Assembly: GCA_039185015.1 (NCBI GenBank)
Contig: JBCDAU010000039.1
Span: forward strand, 1-52,685
Reading direction: 5' to 3'
From: JBCBSZ01 sp039185015
GTDB taxonomy: Bacteria; Actinomycetota; Acidimicrobiia; Acidimicrobiales; Poriferisodalaceae
DNA: 52,685 nt
Of this stretch, positions 50,601-52,685 are shown piece by piece (the first letter of the stretch is position 1; the number at the start of each line of letters is the position of its first letter). The notes under the pieces are model-generated. The model was not told where the DNA came from. It saw nothing but the letters and a program-made list of their open reading frames with translations, and searched no databases. Made by a program: the position numbers and the translations under genes.

Positions 50601-51198
50601 CGCCTACGGACGCGACCGCCACGGCGTGTCCGATCCCGAGGGCATGGCCCGCCGGTTCGCCGCCATCGATGTCGCCGTGAAGAACCAGGACAACCGCGAG
50701 CACGACATCTTCGACTCCGACGACTACCTCCAGGACCACGGCGGCATGGTCGCCGCCGTCCGGGCCCTCACCGGGAGCGCCCCGAAGGCCTGGTTCGGCG
50801 ACTCCGCCGACCCGGCGAATCCGCAGGTCCGGACCCTCGCCGAGGAAGCGGCCCGCGTCGTGCGCAGCCGGGTGCTCAACCCCAAGTGGATCGCCGCCAT
50901 GCGCGAGCACGGCTACAAGGGAGCCTTCGAGCTGGCCGCCACCGTCGACTACCTCTTCGGGTACGACGCGACGGCGGACGTGATCGAGGACTGGATGTAC
51001 GAGCGGGTGACCGACGCCTACGTCGCCGACGCCGAGATGCGGAAGTTCTTCGAGCAGTCGAATCCGTGGGCGCTGCGCTCGATCGCCGAGCGCCTTCTCG
51101 AGGCGAACGAACGGGACATGTGGGACGCATCCGACGAGGCCCGAACGGCGCTGACCGCTGCCGTGCTCGAGGCCGAGGGCTGGGAGGAGGCGCGGTGA
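47641..51198 (+). CDS. cobN: Cobaltochelatase large subunit CobN
   Basis: This is a 1185-residue protein, a normal length for CobN. Family segments include VAVLFYRAHLVAGNTTHVRD, IIGPTYSFKEIVEDGAAGEQ, VHLGKHGTVEWLPGKALALS, FFYPFIVNDPGEGTQAKRRT and RISGFFRDAFPHVIALLDEA. CobN inserts cobalt into hydrogenobyrinate a,c-diamide with an AAA+ partner, the late, oxygen-dependent-route chelation. It follows the transporter by 42 bp and overlaps the ChlI-ChlD gene (GTGA), under the second riboswitch. HmbN/ChlH homologs are excluded by context but not strictly by sequence. Confidence 0.94.
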   Translation: MLLLVSNADTELLALRSVIDDLPDEVGTVRWAHPDRVDDIDLVDGVRVVVVRLLGGRDAWIDDDGAPMVDRLRATCAERDVAFVAVGGEVAPDPDLLVSSTVPTGVATEVHRYLAAGGPANLANLVRFLADTLTMSGHGFEPPAPVADVGVWDGAGMGSDGERRSGRPLVAVLFYRAHLVAGNTTHVRDLCEALDAAGADAVAIWTYSLRRDGDGEVPALQRCRDLGVDAIITSTRAGGNTVDDGAAWEVPVLDELGIPVIQSPSSSRSSAEWLDDEAGLSPLDVATGVAIPEFDGRIIGPTYSFKEIVEDGAAGEQILATRSVTERAERLARLAVRTAGLRHTPDAERRVAIVLSAYPTKRSRLGNAVGLDTPASAIELIRAMSHAGYVVGKIPEDGDALMELLTAGFTYDRPTLGGEQVEIAAGSLPAEAYTTWFEGLPAQARDEVTELWGPAPGEVYVRDGALHFPGLDLGNVLVTIQPPRGFGADPIATYHAPDIPPPHHYLGFYRWLAEPRASGGWGADAIVHLGKHGTVEWLPGKALALSAGCFPDAAVADVPFFYPFIVNDPGEGTQAKRRTHAVVVDHLPPPLTRADTYDDVARLEQLLDALANAEAMDPAKAPALRQQVWEVLVAAEIHRDLDLGDAPPTDTDEFDDMVLHVDGYLCALKDAQIRGGLHTLGQVPAEDSLIDLVLAVTRLPQGPVPALRATVAAELDIALQDAGRIEVDRVEAACRERVEALAGAAWDETATDDPTLSWVARRLVPDLRSTPDEVGNLLAGLAGQHIPAGPSGAPSRGAANVLPTGRNFYSVDPKAIPSPLAWEVGSTLAERLVERHVDETGVAPSTVGLVLWGTACMRTAGDDAAEALALLGVRPVWDEQSQRVVGLEVIPLDELGRPRVDITLRISGFFRDAFPHVIALLDEAVELVAALDEPTDQNPIAATGAADARLWGPPPGGYGSGILPVIEQGSWRTQQDLAEVYLAWSGFAYGRDRHGVSDPEGMARRFAAIDVAVKNQDNREHDIFDSDDYLQDHGGMVAAVRALTGSAPKAWFGDSADPANPQVRTLAEEAARVVRSRVLNPKWIAAMREHGYKGAFELAATVDYLFGYDATADVIEDWMYERVTDAYVADAEMRKFFEQSNPWALRSIAERLLEANERDMWDASDEARTALTAAVLEAEGWEEAR

Positions 51199-52685
51199 CG
51201 GGTCGCCAGCCGTTCCCCTTCGACGCGGTCGTCGGACACGACGACGCCAAGCTCGCCCTGCGGCTTGCCGCGCTCGACCCGCTCATCGGCGGCGTCCTCC
51301 TGCGCGGCCAGAAGGGGTCGGCGAAGACCACCCTCGCCCGCGGGCTCGCAGCGCAGCTCGGTGACGCGCCCTTCGTCGAGCTCCCGCTCGGCGCGTCGGA
51401 GGACCGGGTCGTCGGCACCCTCGACACCCGGGCTGCGCTCACCGGCGGCGAGGTGCGCTTCCAGCCGGGCCTGCTCGCTGCGGCCGACGGCGGCGTGCTC
51501 TACGTCGACGAGATCAACCTGCTCGCCGACCACCTCGTCGACGTGCTGCTCGACGTCGCCGTGTCCGGTGAGAACCTCGTCGAGCGCGACGGCGTCTCCC
51601 ATCGGCACCCGGCTCGCTTCGTGCTCGTCGGCTCGATGAACCCCGAGGAGGGCGAGCTGCGACCGCAGCTGCTCGACCGCTTCGGGTTGTGCGTCAACGT
51701 GGTGGCACCGACGTCGGTGGACGACCGGGTCGAGGCGGTCCGCCGACGGTTGGCCTTCGACGCCGGCGACTCACCGATGGCCGACGGCGGGGCCGCGCCG
51801 TGGCACCCGGGCGACGCGACGCCGACCGCCGACGACGACGTGCTCGAAGCAGCGTCTCGTCTCGCGCTCGAGGTCGGCGCCGAGGGTCTCCGCGCCGACC
51901 TCACCCTGTGCCGAGCGGGTGCGGCGCTGGCCCGGGCCGAGCGCCGTGACCGGATGGACGTGGACGATCTCCGCCGTGTCGCGCCGCTCGTGCTGGCCCA
52001 CCGCAGTCGTCGTGGCCCCTTCGACCCCCCGGTCGTGCCGCCCGAGCAACTCGAGCAGTCGATCGACGATGCGTTGGACGACGCCGACCCGCCGGACCCG
52101 GACGAGGACCATCGTCCGGGCGAGAGCGACGAGGGTGACGGGCTCGCCGCCGAGGACCGACCGATGGTGGTTGGCGCGATGCGACGGCCGCCGGTCCCAC
52201 CGCAGCGGACGGAGCGGGCGACCGCGCGGGGACGCGTCGTCGGCGACCGCCCGGCCGGGCCGTCGGACACCATCGCCGTCGTGCCGACGGTGCGGAACCT
52301 CGCCGCTCGACGCAGCGGATCGCCCGATGCCGCCCTCGACGACGGCGACCTGCGTTCCGCTGTCCGTCAGCAGCGTCGTCGCCGCACGATCGTGCTCTGC
52401 GTCGATCTCAGCGGCTCGATGGGCGTGCCCGAGCGGGCCGAGGCGGCCACCGGCACGGTCCTCGGGCTGTTGACCTCGGCCTACGAGGAGCGACAGTCGG
52501 TCGCGCTCGTGACGTTCCGAGGCGAGGAGGCGACCACCGTGGTCTCGCCGACCACCAGCGTCGAGATCGCGAGGAACCGCCTCGACGGGTTGACCACCGG
52601 CGGTGCCACCCCGCTCGCTGCCGGGCTCGCCCACGCCCTGACCGTCGCCGAGCGGGCCGGTGCTGATGACGCCGACGCCCTCCTC
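51195..52685 (+). CDS. ChlI-ChlD (BchI-BchD)-type AAA+ chelatase subunit, partial at the window end
   Basis: 497 codons are visible before the window ends. Residues 1-330 are a MoxR/ChlI-like AAA+ ATPase with Walker A GQKGSAKTT (38-46), Walker B VLYVDEINLLADHLVDVLLD and VGSMNPEEGELRPQLLDRFG. A Pro/Asp-rich acidic linker (about 275-310) follows. Then comes a von Willebrand A domain with the MIDAS motif DLSGSMG (Asp404) and TGGATPLAAGL. This fusion is the partner of CobN in organisms lacking CobS/CobT and powers cobalt insertion by ATP hydrolysis. The GTG start overlaps the cobN stop. The C-terminus is outside the window. Confidence 0.93.
   Translation, partial: MTGRQPFPFDAVVGHDDAKLALRLAALDPLIGGVLLRGQKGSAKTTLARGLAAQLGDAPFVELPLGASEDRVVGTLDTRAALTGGEVRFQPGLLAAADGGVLYVDEINLLADHLVDVLLDVAVSGENLVERDGVSHRHPARFVLVGSMNPEEGELRPQLLDRFGLCVNVVAPTSVDDRVEAVRRRLAFDAGDSPMADGGAAPWHPGDATPTADDDVLEAASRLALEVGAEGLRADLTLCRAGAALARAERRDRMDVDDLRRVAPLVLAHRSRRGPFDPPVVPPEQLEQSIDDALDDADPPDPDEDHRPGESDEGDGLAAEDRPMVVGAMRRPPVPPQRTERATARGRVVGDRPAGPSDTIAVVPTVRNLAARRSGSPDAALDDGDLRSAVRQQRRRRTIVLCVDLSGSMGVPERAEAATGTVLGLLTSAYEERQSVALVTFRGEEATTVVSPTTSVEIARNRLDGLTTGGATPLAAGLAHALTVAERAGADDADALL

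Overview
The window is very GC-rich, gene-dense bacterial DNA. Several traits point to a high-GC actinobacterium: many GTG starts, ATGA/GTGA stop-start overlaps, lipoproteins with Thr/Asp/Glu-rich linkers, SARP, WYL and LacI regulators, and several start codons only six bases after a TAnnnT -10 hexamer, as in leaderless transcripts. The lipoprotein style suggests class Acidimicrobiia, but that is inference. I see no insertion sequence, prophage or CRISPR array, and no gene-free stretch over 300 bases.

Layout. 1-9.5 kb is accessory metabolism and regulators: a broken SRPBCC gene, TetR and an iron-type binding lipoprotein, an initiator tRNA, a PhyH dioxygenase, a TetR/flavin-protein pair divergent from a cytochrome P450, and an epoxide-hydrolase-like enzyme divergent from a WYL regulator. 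9.5-16.6 kb holds a serine hydrolase lipoprotein divergent from a giant SARP-kinase-NTPase-membrane-propeller regulator. 16.6-23.3 kb is an alpha-glucoside module (GH13 enzyme, LacI regulator, binding protein, two permeases) with matching LacI-type operators. 23.3-27.9 kb is a TetR-controlled catabolic cluster: SDR, TfdA/TauD dioxygenase, two tautomerase-fold proteins (one like cis-3-chloroacrylate dehalogenase) and a flavoprotein. Facing it is a reductive-dehalogenase-like Fe-S/corrinoid protein.

29-52.7 kb is a cobalamin (B12) region. It starts with a nickel/cobalt permease remnant, cbiX and cobB. A tight operon follows (cobI with an N-terminal ribbon-helix-helix domain, cobM, cbiD, cobL, cbiG-cobJ, ferredoxin, cbiC, precorrin-2 dehydrogenase, cobA). 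Two cobalamin-riboswitch units come next. The first carries cobO, a [2Fe-2S] protein and a conserved unknown. The second carries a BtuFCD-type transporter, cobN and a ChlI-ChlD fusion that runs off the window end. The genes make precorrin-2, insert cobalt early (CbiX), build and contract the corrin ring, amidate and adenosylate it. The second unit adds corrinoid or metal uptake plus a late-type cobalt chelatase. Precorrin-6A reductase and the CobQ, CobD, CobU and CobS steps are not in the window.

The most notable observations are the RHH-CobI fusion facing tandem repeats in its own promoter, a B12-dependent dehalogenase-like gene beside B12 synthesis and next to a cis-CaaD-like tautomerase, the riboswitch-controlled CobO/[2Fe-2S]/unknown trio, and the SARP-kinase-STAND-propeller protein with SARP-spaced repeats in its divergent promoter.
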